A DNA stretch of 37,938 nt, from positions 1 through 37,938 of the forward strand of contig JALNYY010000026.1 in assembly GCA_023229605.1 (NCBI GenBank). The letters run 5' to 3'. Each line of letters begins with the position of its first letter. Position 1 is the first letter of the stretch. A program made the translations under genes and the position numbers. The notes below the pieces were generated by a model that was given only the letters and a program-made list of their open reading frames with translations, was not told the DNA's origin and ran no database searches. The stretch is from Methylobacter sp. (lineage in GTDB: Bacteria; Pseudomonadota; Gammaproteobacteria; Methylococcales; Methylomonadaceae). Below are positions 24,932 through 33,601 of this stretch, piece by piece.

Positions 24932-27175
24932 ATGAAGAAATACGCTATTTTTTTGAGCCTTGCGCTCATGCTACCCGCCTGTTCAACCACGACATTCTGG
25001 GTGTCGCCCCAAGGTAGCGATACCGCGCCGGGGACTGAGCAGGCCCCATTTCTCACCTTGGAGCGAGCGCGCAATGCGGTTAGTAAACTTGATAAAAAAC
25101 ACTGGGACAAGGGCGATGTCGCGGTCTATCTTAAAGACGGCACCTACCGGCTTACGCAGACATTCAGCCTCGCAAGTCAAGATTCAGGGAAAGGTGGCCA
25201 TGACGTGATATACAGTGCCGCGCCTGACGCACATCCTGTGCTTTCCGGGGCGATACAGGTAAAGGGCTGGTCAGCGGATCCCAAAGCACCGAACATCTAC
25301 CAAGCCTATGTTGGTAAAAGCAAATCGGGCCAGTTTTACAAATCGCGTCAGTTATACGTGAACGGGAGGCGCGCGATACGGGCGCAAACAGAGCCTCAAG
25401 ACGGACATTATCCTGCCGGATTCCTTCCAAGTCCTCTCCTCCCAGCGAATAATCCCACCCCTTACATAATTACAGGCGGCATTAACTTCGAAACTACCTC
25501 GTTGAACCCTGAAAACTGGAGAGATCCTACTAAGTGGACTAACGTGAATAAAATCGAAGCGGTAATTACTACGCAGTGGAAGATGATGAGCGTCCGTCTG
25601 GACTCCATTACATCATCTTCTTCGGGAATCGGTTTGATTACTCTTCAACAACCCGGCTGGACAAACGCGAATATCTTTTTTACCGAAAACAAAGACCCCA
25701 AGTCAGGTAAAAGCGTCGCCACGCCAGGCATCTGGAGTTTCTGGCAGGTGACTCGGTTCGAAAACGCCTATGAGTTTTTGGATAAACCCGGCGAGTGGTA
25801 TTTGAATGAAACTACCGGCTGGCTTTATTACATGCCCCGCCCAGAGGAAGACCTTGCCACTGCTGATGTTGAACTGCCGATACTGGATGTTCTGGTAGAA
25901 GGCAAGGGAGGACAAGGAAACCCCGTTTCCAACATTCGCTTTGAGGGACTCACCTTCACCTACGCCACTTGGCTCGACCTAAGCAGCGGCGAAGGATACG
26001 TCTCCGATCAAAGCGGTTTCCATGTTGTTGGAAACCAACACACACCTAACATCATTGGACACGTCAAGCCTAGCTCTTCTGGACTCAAGCGCACACCTGC
26101 TAGTGTGCAATTTAGTTACGATCACAACATCACATTCAACGACAATACCTTTGAACATCTTGGTGCCGTTGGCCTAGGTTTCGATACCGGGAGCCAGGGC
26201 AATATAATTAAAGACAACCTGTTTACCGACATTTCCTCGGCGGCAATCCAGCTTGGCGGAGTCTCCGAGATCGACAGTCACCCAACAGATCCACATCGTG
26301 AGCAGCAGATCATAAGTGACAACACAATCTCGGACAATACCATCTCTTTTGCCGGACAGGAGTTTGTTGACGCTGCGGGAATTTTCGTTGGCTTTACCCG
26401 GAATACCCTGATCGAACACAACACGATCAGCGATGTTCCCTGGTCGGGAATAGCGATGGGCTGGGGCTGGGGATTGCTCGATCCGGGCAGCTTCCCTGGA
26501 TTGCCGGGCGCGAAAAGCGGCGAGTGGGGTACTACATATGACACACCAACCCCAAACAGCGGCAACAGGATACGCAACAATCTGATTGAACGCTTCCTAG
26601 GCAACCGCTGGGATGGCGGAGCCATCTACACAACCGGGCAGCAGGGCGCCTCTATGGCCGATGCCCTGTTGATCGAGGGCAACGTGGCAGCCAATAAACG
26701 TAAGGAGGCCGGCGGCAACACACTCTACACCGATGGAGGAAGCCGCTACATTAAGTTAAAGAACAATGTATCCTTAAACAACCCCATTGGGCATGTTGAC
26801 CTGGGTCCCCCGCCACAAGCCGGAGATCCGCTCCCTTATCCTTCCACTCCCAGTAAATTAAACCTTGTTCCCTACGGCAGCGATAGTGGGGGATGTCGCA
26901 CCTATGGCGATATCAGCTATGAAAACAATTATTGGCTGGAAGGAGTAATCCCCCTTGAAGAGCTTGAAATCGGTCTGGGCGAATTGTTCTTATCGCTCTT
27001 TAATCGAAATTTTTTCGATACCTATTCGGCTGAAGGCTTTTTTAACGTTTGCCGGTACACGGATAAAAACGGCGTGACCTACCCCACCAATCTGACTTAC
27101 AGCAACAACCAAAACATTTCAAATAAGTCCGATGTCCCTAGTGACATACTGGACAATGCAGGAGTAAGACCATGA
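24932..27175 (+). CDS. Right-handed beta-helix lipoprotein, probable polysaccharide-active protein
   Basis: A 747-residue lipoprotein. The start is ATG at 24932 (MKKYAIFLSL), with GGAG upstream, because it gives a clean signal peptide with lipobox LPAC and lipidated Cys17; the +2 Ser suggests outer-membrane sorting. The N-terminal FWVSPQGSDTAPGTEQAPFLTLERARNAV and VAVYLKDGTYRLTQTF are typical of large parallel beta-helix glycan-active enzymes such as GH141-like proteins. From about 350 on, repeated Asn-rich rungs (HNITFNDNTFEHLG, NIIKDNLFTDIS, NTLIEHNTISDV, NRIRNNLIERF) build the helix. A tail after 620 has two possible disulfide Cys. The start of the next gene overlaps the stop by four bases. 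Glycan target unknown. Confidence 0.85.
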   Translation: MKKYAIFLSLALMLPACSTTTFWVSPQGSDTAPGTEQAPFLTLERARNAVSKLDKKHWDKGDVAVYLKDGTYRLTQTFSLASQDSGKGGHDVIYSAAPDAHPVLSGAIQVKGWSADPKAPNIYQAYVGKSKSGQFYKSRQLYVNGRRAIRAQTEPQDGHYPAGFLPSPLLPANNPTPYIITGGINFETTSLNPENWRDPTKWTNVNKIEAVITTQWKMMSVRLDSITSSSSGIGLITLQQPGWTNANIFFTENKDPKSGKSVATPGIWSFWQVTRFENAYEFLDKPGEWYLNETTGWLYYMPRPEEDLATADVELPILDVLVEGKGGQGNPVSNIRFEGLTFTYATWLDLSSGEGYVSDQSGFHVVGNQHTPNIIGHVKPSSSGLKRTPASVQFSYDHNITFNDNTFEHLGAVGLGFDTGSQGNIIKDNLFTDISSAAIQLGGVSEIDSHPTDPHREQQIISDNTISDNTISFAGQEFVDAAGIFVGFTRNTLIEHNTISDVPWSGIAMGWGWGLLDPGSFPGLPGAKSGEWGTTYDTPTPNSGNRIRNNLIERFLGNRWDGGAIYTTGQQGASMADALLIEGNVAANKRKEAGGNTLYTDGGSRYIKLKNNVSLNNPIGHVDLGPPPQAGDPLPYPSTPSKLNLVPYGSDSGGCRTYGDISYENNYWLEGVIPLEELEIGLGELFLSLFNRNFFDTYSAEGFFNVCRYTDKNGVTYPTNLTYSNNQNISNKSDVPSDILDNAGVRP

Positions 27176-28599
27176 ATTCAGATACCCAGTCAGGCGGCGC
27201 GTCATTCCCCTCGCTCAACCCCGGCCCAAGCTGGAATGTCCCCAGAGTTTCATTGCCGGGATTATTCGGGATGCAATCGCAGTTTCAGCAGGAATGGTGG
27301 TACTACGTGGGCACCGTTTACAGCATTTCGGGAAAAGCTTTCAGTCTTCAAATCCAGATATTGCGAGCGACCATTTCCCAACCGTTTCAGATTGGTTATG
27401 GCATTACCGGTATCGGATGGAAAGACGAAGATGAGTCGTACTATATTTCCGGCCAGGGGTTTGGCCTCGGGGCAGCTGAAACCTTGCTGACATTGCCATC
27501 AGTGCTTGTTCCGCCGGTAAATGATTACACATACTCGGCCAGCATGGTTCCCTTGCTGGAAATTACCGGTCGGAGCTCCGACCTGTTAAACGATATTCAC
27601 CTCAATTTCCCATTTCCAAAGGGCTGGGATGGGTGGAAATTCGAATACCTTCCAAACCAGTCCGGCAGGAATCCTGTCGGTAGCATAGGTTCGGTCTATT
27701 CAATAAGCGCGCACGGCAGAGGCTATAAAACTTCCGCCAATAATGGAGGAACGGCTGATTCGGCATATCGTATTTCGCTAACCGTGGAAGATAAGCGGGG
27801 CATGGTAATGGAAGGAGTTTCCGGCTACGTGGGTCCCGATATGTTCCCGAATGGCGGAGACGCGCCCGCATCGTACGAGTGCGCGCAACCCTTTTTGAAT
27901 ATTCAAAGCGGAGGCTCCCTTGAAATTGACGGCGAAACTCATGTGATAGAGAAAGGCTATCTCTGGCTGGATCGGCAAATGGTGGTAACTGAAGAAAACT
28001 CTTCTTCTGAAAAGATTGCGGTACCCCGCAATGCCGAAGAACTCAAGGAGTTTCTTTTACAAAAGGCCCCATCGCCAAAATCGCTGTATCTTGGTGACTG
28101 GATGGGCTTTGTGCTGGATAACGGAGTATCGATAGTGTTGGCGGAATTCTGGCAGAAGTCGGTTCCGCAGTGGATTACAGGCACAAAAACGGGGCATCCG
28201 CCTAAAAGAGGGTTCGGTAACCTGTATTTTAAAATTGACGGCGATGCACCTGTGGCGAATGGAGGCATGGCATTACGGCCAAAGCTGGAGCTTGGCAGTG
28301 ATGATTGGGACTACGACGTTAACATCTTGTGCCCTGGCGAACCTGAAAAATCGCCGCACTGGCAATCGCCTCTCAGCGGGCAGACTTATGCGACGGCATG
28401 GCAAATCGATTTTGCCCACGGATTATCGGGCTACGGGCTTCCTGAAACGATGTATGTTTTTGCAGTAAGCGACAATTGCGAGATTGTTATGCTTAGCAAG
28501 AAGGGGGCTTTCTTTGAAGGCGCCGCACTGGCTTATGCGGACAAGGAAAGAAAAAAGTTTCTGGGGCATGTTTTTGTTGAGCAGATGGGATTTAATTGA
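27172..28599 (+). CDS. CrtC/AttH-like (lipocalin-fold) protein
   Basis: A 475-residue protein of the CrtC/AttH-like group, a double lipocalin-type barrel family that includes carotenoid 1,2-hydratase and a diterpene-processing enzyme. EWWYYVGTV (41-49) corresponds to the family EWWYF motif and GYLWLDRQM to the later 'GxxWxDHEW'-like site, here with Arg-Gln where many members have His-Glu. It has no signal peptide. Its ATG overlaps the beta-helix gene's stop (ATGA), so the two are translated together. That pairing of a predicted surface lipoprotein with a lipocalin-like protein suggests a shared substrate, such as a lipid or modified glycan; this is inference. Confidence 0.75.
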   Translation: MNSDTQSGGASFPSLNPGPSWNVPRVSLPGLFGMQSQFQQEWWYYVGTVYSISGKAFSLQIQILRATISQPFQIGYGITGIGWKDEDESYYISGQGFGLGAAETLLTLPSVLVPPVNDYTYSASMVPLLEITGRSSDLLNDIHLNFPFPKGWDGWKFEYLPNQSGRNPVGSIGSVYSISAHGRGYKTSANNGGTADSAYRISLTVEDKRGMVMEGVSGYVGPDMFPNGGDAPASYECAQPFLNIQSGGSLEIDGETHVIEKGYLWLDRQMVVTEENSSSEKIAVPRNAEELKEFLLQKAPSPKSLYLGDWMGFVLDNGVSIVLAEFWQKSVPQWITGTKTGHPPKRGFGNLYFKIDGDAPVANGGMALRPKLELGSDDWDYDVNILCPGEPEKSPHWQSPLSGQTYATAWQIDFAHGLSGYGLPETMYVFAVSDNCEIVMLSKKGAFFEGAALAYADKERKKFLGHVFVEQMGFN

Positions 28600-28688
28600 T
28601 GGCCGATTCTATCTTTACTGCTGCGGATTTCATAGTATGCTAGAGGCGATACACATTGTGTGAATTCATGCTTGACCTTGCGGCTCTG

Positions 28689-28717
28689 ACCCAGCCTTTT
28701 CCTTCAGGGAGAAGGAG
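28689..28717. repeat. Half copy of the 35366-35455 repeat
   Basis: GACCCAGCCTTTTCCTTCAG then GGAGAAGGAGC resembles the right arm of the repeat at 35431-35460 (CATCCCAACCTTCTCC...GGAGAAGGAGC) with a few changes, and itself forms a CCTTTTCC/GGGAGAAGG stem. Confidence 0.4.
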
Positions 28718-28759
28718 CGTATATTCAACCCGGTCGCTTATACAGAAAAGGTAAAAACT

Positions 28760-29098
28760 ATGACTGATTGTTTATTTTGCAAAATGGTTGCCGGTATTAT
28801 CAAACCGGATGTGGTTTTCGAAGACGAACAGATTCTGGCTTTCAGGGACATTCATCCTCAAGCTCCGGTGCATATCCTGATTATCCCCAAACGCCATTTT
28901 GCAACCTTGAATGACCTCGATGACTCCCTGCTCGCAGGTCAAATATTACAAACGGCGACAACGCTGGCTAAACAGGAAGGCTTGTCCGAAGAGGGTTACA
29001 GAACCGTGTTTAACTGCAACAGGAAAGGAGGACAGGATGTTTATCACCTGCACCTGCATCTGCTGGGCGGCCGGCAAATGACTTGGCCGCCGGGTTAA
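28760..29098 (+). CDS. HIT-family nucleotide hydrolase, HinT type
   Basis: A 112-residue purine-nucleoside phosphoramidase-like protein of the Hint branch. The N-terminus CLFCKMVAGIIKPDVVFEDEQILAFRDIHPQAPVHILIIPKRH is diagnostic, and HLHLHLLGGR at 96-105 is the histidine triad; FNCNRKGGQDVYH is the adjoining conserved stretch. It acts in the cytoplasm on adenylated amines and aminoacyl-AMP. Length is normal. A 33-base gap separates it from the cupin gene on the same strand. Confidence 0.93.
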   Translation: MTDCLFCKMVAGIIKPDVVFEDEQILAFRDIHPQAPVHILIIPKRHFATLNDLDDSLLAGQILQTATTLAKQEGLSEEGYRTVFNCNRKGGQDVYHLHLHLLGGRQMTWPPG

Positions 29099-29131
29099 GC
29101 AAACTTTGATATTGAATAGAGTCGCTTTTAT

Positions 29132-29590
29132 ATGAACTTCAAGACACAGTTAATATTGTTCATGACGCTATGCTGCCCGCTTGCAGCGTCTGCTCTCGAT
29201 GAAAGCGCAGCCATCAAAGTTACCCCGCTGCTCAAGACGACCACCAGTTGGGACGGCAAACAGATCATCTATCCCAAAGGACAAGGCGAGGTCACGGCCC
29301 TGATCGTTGAGATTCCTCCGGAGGGCGAGACCGGCTGGCACGAACATCCAGTGCCTTCGTTTGGTTACATCATGGAAGGCGAGCTGGAATTAAGGCTCGC
29401 CACAGGCGAGGTTAAGCTCCTTCATGCAGGCGACGTTTTGCCTGAGTCTGTAGGCGTACTGCACAATGGCCGCAACATAGGCGAAGAGCCGCTCAAGATT
29501 TTGGTGTTTTACACGGGCGAAGTCGGTGCAAAGCTTAGTATTGCACACCCGGAGTTTGTTCCCCCGCCGTTACCTGAATCGGTTAAATAA
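29132..29590 (+). CDS. Exported cupin-domain protein
   Basis: A 152-residue protein with a signal peptide (MNFKTQLILFMTLCCPLAASA, cleavage near 21) followed by one cupin barrel. The first cupin motif, GWHEHPVPSFGYIMEGELEL, supplies His70, His72 and a Glu as metal ligands; the second is ESVGVLHNGRN with a His. It is a periplasmic metal-binding cupin; enzyme or storage role cannot be told. The ribosome site is weak. A strong terminator begins immediately after the stop. Confidence 0.85.
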   Translation: MNFKTQLILFMTLCCPLAASALDESAAIKVTPLLKTTTSWDGKQIIYPKGQGEVTALIVEIPPEGETGWHEHPVPSFGYIMEGELELRLATGEVKLLHAGDVLPESVGVLHNGRNIGEEPLKILVFYTGEVGAKLSIAHPEFVPPPLPESVK

Positions 29591-29591
29591 T

Positions 29592-29629
29592 AAAAAAGCC
29601 CGGCAAGGTTTCACCCGCCGGGCTTTTTT
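29592..29629. terminator. Bidirectional intrinsic terminator
   Basis: AAAAAAGCCCGGC (29592-29604) and GCCGGGCTTTTTT (29617-29629) form a 13-base stem with A- and T-tracts on both sides, so it can end the cupin transcript and the convergent gene at 29648. Confidence 0.92.
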
Positions 29630-29647
29630 GTTTTAAGCAACGATGAT

Positions 29648-30259
29648 TTATTTCTTCATTTTACTTTTGAATATTGCATCCAGTTTCCTGTTGGTTTCTT
29701 CCTGGTTGTACAGCTCCGGACGGTCAACCGCCGCTATTTTCGGCGCTGTTACGGCAGGCGCTGCAACAACCGGCTCTATGCTCGGCGCTTGGACGACGGG
29801 ATGCGCCGTTTCCTTAGTTTCATCCAAACGAAATGCCGGCCCGTAAGTCGTATCCACATCAAAATTCTCCCAGATATACCGGGGTTGCGCGATTGGTTTG
29901 GTGGGAAGGGGAATCGTGATTAAATCAGCAATGCCTACACCTATGCGTCCGCCGGTGTGAACCAGTCCTTTAAATAGCCCGCCCACAACGCCATAAAAAA
30001 TATTACTTTTATTGCTCGTGTTAATCATGTTTTTGGGAATTTCCAACACGCCGGTAGTCAGGTTGGCAAAGGCATTCAGCGCCTTGCTGCCCACCTTGCC
30101 GCCATAGCTCTGCTGTTGCGATTCATCCGCCCGGCCGACAGGCGTATAGGCCGTATCCCCATAGCCCTGTTGCTGCATATCGGCCTGAGTCATCGGCGCA
30201 TAGGCAGTCGACAGGCTAATGAAAAGAAAAGAAACAAAAAAACGGCTGAATTTACGCAT
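29648..30259 (-). CDS. Exosortase system-associated protein (TIGR04073 type)
   Basis: A 203-residue exported protein. The signal peptide is MRKFSRFFVSFLFISLSTAYA. The core KALNAFANLTTGVLEIPKNMINTSNKSNIFYGVVGGLFKGLVHTGGRIGVGIADLITIPLP fits the small family named for co-occurrence with exosortase systems, with its N-LTTG-EIPKN and G-R-GVGIADL-T-P pattern. A Pro/Ala/Val-rich linker and a charged C-terminus follow. No exosortase is in the window. It may be an outer-membrane-associated or secretion-accessory protein; role unknown. It begins 52 bases after the tex gene on the same strand. Confidence 0.85.
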   Translation of the reverse strand: MRKFSRFFVSFLFISLSTAYAPMTQADMQQQGYGDTAYTPVGRADESQQQSYGGKVGSKALNAFANLTTGVLEIPKNMINTSNKSNIFYGVVGGLFKGLVHTGGRIGVGIADLITIPLPTKPIAQPRYIWENFDVDTTYGPAFRLDETKETAHPVVQAPSIEPVVAAPAVTAPKIAAVDRPELYNQEETNRKLDAIFKSKMKK

Positions 30260-30311
30260 ATCAAATCCTGTTGGTGTGTTATTACTGAAAGTCAGTATAG
30301 CAGAGCTAAAA

Positions 30312-32594
30312 CTATTTATTTATCCGCGCCTTGGCAAATGCGCTGGCCATTGAACCTTGCACCGGCGCCTGCTGTTTGGGCTTGTGCGCCGCCTGTTTTT
30401 GGTTATTCCGTTCCGGCCTGGACTCGCTCGCCTCGGGATTCGTCTTCATCGACAGCGAAATGCGCTTGCGTTCGACATCCACCTCCATGACTTGCACTTT
30501 TACCATGTCGCCTGTTTTAACCGCATCCCTGGGATCTTTGACGAAGGTATCCGACAAATGGGAGATATGCACCAGGCCGTCCTGGTGTACGCCGATGTCG
30601 ACAAACGCGCCGAAGTTGGCGACATTGGTGACCACGCCGTCCAGCCTCATGCCGACTTCAAGATCGGTGATTTTCTCGATACCGGCCTTGAATTCTACGC
30701 TTTTGAATTCCGGCCTCGGATCGCGGCCGGGTTTTTCCAGTTCCAGCAAGATGTCGGTCACGGTCGGCAAACCGAAATGCTCATTCGTGTAATTGGCCGG
30801 ATTCAGACCGCGCAGGAACTGGCTCTGGCCGATCAGATCGCGGATCGATTTTCCGGTGCTGCCGATGATCGCTTCGACAACGGGATAGGCTTCGGGATGG
30901 ACCGAAGACGCATCCAACGGGTTGTCGCCGTTCATGATGCGCAGGAATCCCGCCGCCTGTTCATAAGCCTTGTCGCCCAAGCGCGGCACTTTTTTCAATT
31001 GCTTGCGATTGGCGAACGGGCCGTTTTCGTTGCGGAACGCGACGATATTCTCGCTGATGCCGGCCGACAAACCGGACACCTGTTTAAGCAGGGCTACCGA
31101 TGCGGTGTTCACATCGACGCCGACCGCGTTGACGCAATCCTCGACTACCGTATCGAGCCCCTTGGCTAACTGAACTTGATTGATGTCGTGCTGGTACTGG
31201 CCGACGCCGATTGATTTGGGATCGATTTTGACCAGTTCCGCCAAAGGGTCCTGCAAGCGTCTGGCGATGGAAACCGCGCCGCGCAAGGACACGTCCAGCT
31301 CGGGAAACTCCTTGGCGGCCAGTTCGGACGCCGAATAAACCGATGCGCCCGCTTCCGACACGGTGATCTTGGTGAATTTGAGTTCGCCGTGCCGTTTCAT
31401 GACGTCGGCCACCAACTGGTCGGTTTCCCGAGAGCCCGTGCCGTTGCCGATGCTGACCAGATCGACCTTGTGCTTTTCGATCAGCTTTGCCAGCGTATTT
31501 ATCGATCCGTCCCAATCCTTGCGCGGCGGGTGCGGATAAATGGTGTCCGTAGCCAGCAGCTTGCCGGTAGGGTCGACCACAGCAACCTTGACGCCTGTGC
31601 GTATGCCCGGGTCCAGGCCCATCGTCGCTTTGGGACCTGCAGGCGCGGCCAGCAGCAAGTCCCGTAAATTGCTGGCGAAAACCCGGATCGCTTCCAGCTC
31701 GGCGGCTTCGCGCAGCCTGAGTTTCAAGTCCAGGTCGATGCGGGTGTACAGCTTGATTTTCCAGGCGAAACGCGCGGTTTCCGCCAGCCAGGCATCGGCC
31801 GGTTTTGAACTGTCGGTAATATTCAGGCGACGGGCGACAAACTGGGCGCAAAGATCGTGCTCCGCTTTATCGTCAGCGCCGGGTTTAAGCGTTATATTCA
31901 GCAAATCCTCATTGCGTCCGCGGAACAAGGCCAAAGCCCGGTGCGAAGGGATTTTGTTGATGGCTTCTTCGTAATCGAAATAATCTTTGAATTTTTCAGC
32001 CGCCTGTTCCTTGCCGGTCGCAACCGTGGCGTGAACAATGCCTTTTTGCCAGATGCGTTCGCGCAATTCGGCCAATAATTCGGCGTCTTCGGAAATGCGC
32101 TCCATGATGATTTGCCGTGCGCCATCCAGGGCGGCGGCTATATCCGGCACGCCTTTTTCGGCATCGATATAGCCTGCTGCAATTTGCTCGGGAATCAGGC
32201 TGCGGTCATCCAATAACGCATCGGCCATCGGCTCAAGCCCCGCTTCGCGGGCAATCTGCGCCTTGGTGCGGCGCTTGGGTTTGTAGGGCAAATACAAATC
32301 TTCGAGCAGCGTTTTGGTATCCGCATCGATAATGGCTCTTTCCAATTCCGGCGTCAGCTTGCCCTGAGAGCTGATGCTGTCCAGAATGGTTTTGCGCCGC
32401 GCGTTCAATTCGCGCAAATAGCCCAAACGCTCTTCCAGCAGCCTTAATTGAGTATCGTCCAGGCCGCCGGTCGCTTCCTTCCGGTAGCGGGAAATAAACG
32501 GGACGGTCGCGCCCTCGTCCAGCAATAAAACAGCGGCGCTGACTTGTTTGATGTTAACGGCTAATTCTTCGGCAATGCGTTGGATAACATCCAT
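30312..32594 (-). CDS. tex: Transcription accessory protein Tex
   Basis: RNA-binding protein of 760 residues, normal for the family, conserved in bacteria and linked to transcription processes and toxin-gene expression. In order: an N-terminal helical domain (ending in LLEERLGYLRELNARR and YLPYKPKRRTKAQIAREAGL), a YqgF/RNase H-like domain (about 330-460, MGLDPGIRTGVKVAVVD), helix-hairpin-helix segments (about 490-560, VDVNTASVALLKQVSGL), and a C-terminal S1 domain (about 650-720, GVVTNVANFGAFVDIGVHQDGLVHISHLS). The ATG is at 32594, with a TTG-rich leader upstream. Its upstream region is a 446-base gap shared with the divergent nif flavodoxin. Confidence 0.96.
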   Translation of the reverse strand: MDVIQRIAEELAVNIKQVSAAVLLLDEGATVPFISRYRKEATGGLDDTQLRLLEERLGYLRELNARRKTILDSISSQGKLTPELERAIIDADTKTLLEDLYLPYKPKRRTKAQIAREAGLEPMADALLDDRSLIPEQIAAGYIDAEKGVPDIAAALDGARQIIMERISEDAELLAELRERIWQKGIVHATVATGKEQAAEKFKDYFDYEEAINKIPSHRALALFRGRNEDLLNITLKPGADDKAEHDLCAQFVARRLNITDSSKPADAWLAETARFAWKIKLYTRIDLDLKLRLREAAELEAIRVFASNLRDLLLAAPAGPKATMGLDPGIRTGVKVAVVDPTGKLLATDTIYPHPPRKDWDGSINTLAKLIEKHKVDLVSIGNGTGSRETDQLVADVMKRHGELKFTKITVSEAGASVYSASELAAKEFPELDVSLRGAVSIARRLQDPLAELVKIDPKSIGVGQYQHDINQVQLAKGLDTVVEDCVNAVGVDVNTASVALLKQVSGLSAGISENIVAFRNENGPFANRKQLKKVPRLGDKAYEQAAGFLRIMNGDNPLDASSVHPEAYPVVEAIIGSTGKSIRDLIGQSQFLRGLNPANYTNEHFGLPTVTDILLELEKPGRDPRPEFKSVEFKAGIEKITDLEVGMRLDGVVTNVANFGAFVDIGVHQDGLVHISHLSDTFVKDPRDAVKTGDMVKVQVMEVDVERKRISLSMKTNPEASESRPERNNQKQAAHKPKQQAPVQGSMASAFAKARINK

Positions 32595-32709
32595 TTTTTG
32601 AATTCTTGTTCAGTTTAAGATGGGCGCATTGTAGCAGCAAGGCATGGACTTGGAGAAAAGTCTTTGTTTTTATATTCGAGATATTGCAGAGATAACGCAG
32701 CACTTTTGC

Positions 32710-32732
32710 CGGGTTACGCTATCGCTAACCCG
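32710..32732. repeat. REP-like hairpin
   Basis: CGGGTTA (32710-32716) and TAACCCG (32726-32732) with loop CGCTATCGC. 'GGGTTACGCTATCGCTAACCC' is a familiar dispersed palindrome of gammaproteobacterial genomes. Confidence 0.55.
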
Positions 32733-32844
32733 ACCGGAACTATCGTTGTATTAATGCATAAGGTCCGCAGTGCATAGGGCGAATGTTGCGCGTAGCGGTT
32801 CACGGATTCGGTGAACGCGGCGCGGGATTTTACAACGCCGTTTA

Positions 32845-32860
32845 TGTAGCAAAACATACC
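32845..32860 (+). promoter_or_regulatory. Candidate NifA-type upstream site
   Basis: TGT-N10-ACC, one mismatch from the NifA consensus TGT-N10-ACA, about 107 bases before the sigma-54 -24 element, a normal activator distance. A second near match, TGT-N10-ATA, lies at 32870-32885. No perfect site was found. Confidence 0.35.
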
Positions 32861-32966
32861 GACGCCTGCTGTAATTGTCGACATACATGCATCCCGGCAA
32901 AGCTATTTCATGGGCTACAAAACGCTATATGACTGATATTGTTTTATAAAATTTATTGACAAAATC

Positions 32967-32982
32967 TGGATCGAAATTTGCT
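32967..32982 (+). promoter_or_regulatory. Sigma-54 (RpoN) promoter of nifF
   Basis: TGGATCGAAATTTGCT matches the -24/-12 consensus TGGCACG-N4-TTGCT with the invariant GG and GC at the right 10-base spacing; only two less important bases differ. Transcription would start near 32993, leaving about 48 bases before the start codon. An overlapping TTGACA lacks a matching -10, so sigma-54 is preferred. Confidence 0.8.
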
Positions 32983-33040
32983 GGTACTGGACTGAACGGA
33001 CAAGAGAGCCTTGTCCTGCAATCTTGAGTACAGGTGATTT

Positions 33041-33601
33041 ATGAGCAAAATCGGCATTTTTTTTGGAACCGATACCGGCAGCACGCGACTGGTAGCCAAA
33101 AGTATTTTTAAACAGCTAGGTGAAAATTTTGCCGACAAACCCAAAAACATCAACCGTACCAGTCCTGCCGAACTGTTGCAGTATGATGCGCTGATTTTGG
33201 GCACTCCCAGTTACGGCATCGGTGAGTTGCCCGGCTTGTCGACCGGCTGTCTGGAACGTAATTGGCAGGAGTTTGTGCCTTATCTGGACGGCATGGATCT
33301 GTCCGGCAAACGTGTCGCACTATTCGGTTTGGGTAATCAGGAGCGATATGCAGACCGTTTCGCCAGCTCAATGATTCATCTTTACCGGTTATTTTACGGC
33401 CAAGGCGCCAACATCATCGGCCAGTGGAGTACCGAGGGCTATAAGTTCGAAAATTCCGATGCCGTCATCGATAATCGCTTTGTCGGTTTGGTACTGGATC
33501 AACGCACCCAGCCGTATTTAACCGACGAGCGGATTAAAATCTGGCTGGCGCAAATTACCCCGCAGTTGCTGCCGGCATTGGCGGAGGCTCCCCCAGTATG
33601 A
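33041..33601 (+). CDS. nifF: Long-chain flavodoxin, probable electron donor to nitrogenase
   Basis: FMN electron carrier, 186 residues. The phosphate-binding loop GTDTGSTRLVAK opens the protein, SYGIGELPGL is the first flavin-flanking loop, and ALFGLGNQERYADRF with an insert of the long-chain class follows. It resembles NifF-type flavodoxins that reduce nitrogenase Fe protein. The nitrogen-fixation assignment is strengthened by the sigma-54 promoter upstream and by the overlapping LRV protein gene, a nif-associated family. An AGGTGA ribosome site precedes the ATG. The stop overlaps the next gene's ATG (ATGA). The nif structural genes are not in the window. Confidence 0.88.
   Translation: MSKIGIFFGTDTGSTRLVAKSIFKQLGENFADKPKNINRTSPAELLQYDALILGTPSYGIGELPGLSTGCLERNWQEFVPYLDGMDLSGKRVALFGLGNQERYADRFASSMIHLYRLFYGQGANIIGQWSTEGYKFENSDAVIDNRFVGLVLDQRTQPYLTDERIKIWLAQITPQLLPALAEAPPV

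Larger units (their letters stand above)
32595..33040. other. Divergent intergenic region between tex and the nif flavodoxin
   Basis: No protein gene is supported. The region holds the stem CGGGTTA/TAACCCG (32710-32732), a GTTCAC/GTGAAC stem near 32810, a candidate NifA site and the sigma-54 promoter, described separately. Confidence 0.6.

Noticed and set aside
32956..32985. A sigma-70 promoter from TTGACA upstream of nifF
   Set aside because: No acceptable -10 lies at 16-18 bases; the overlapping sigma-54 element matches much better.
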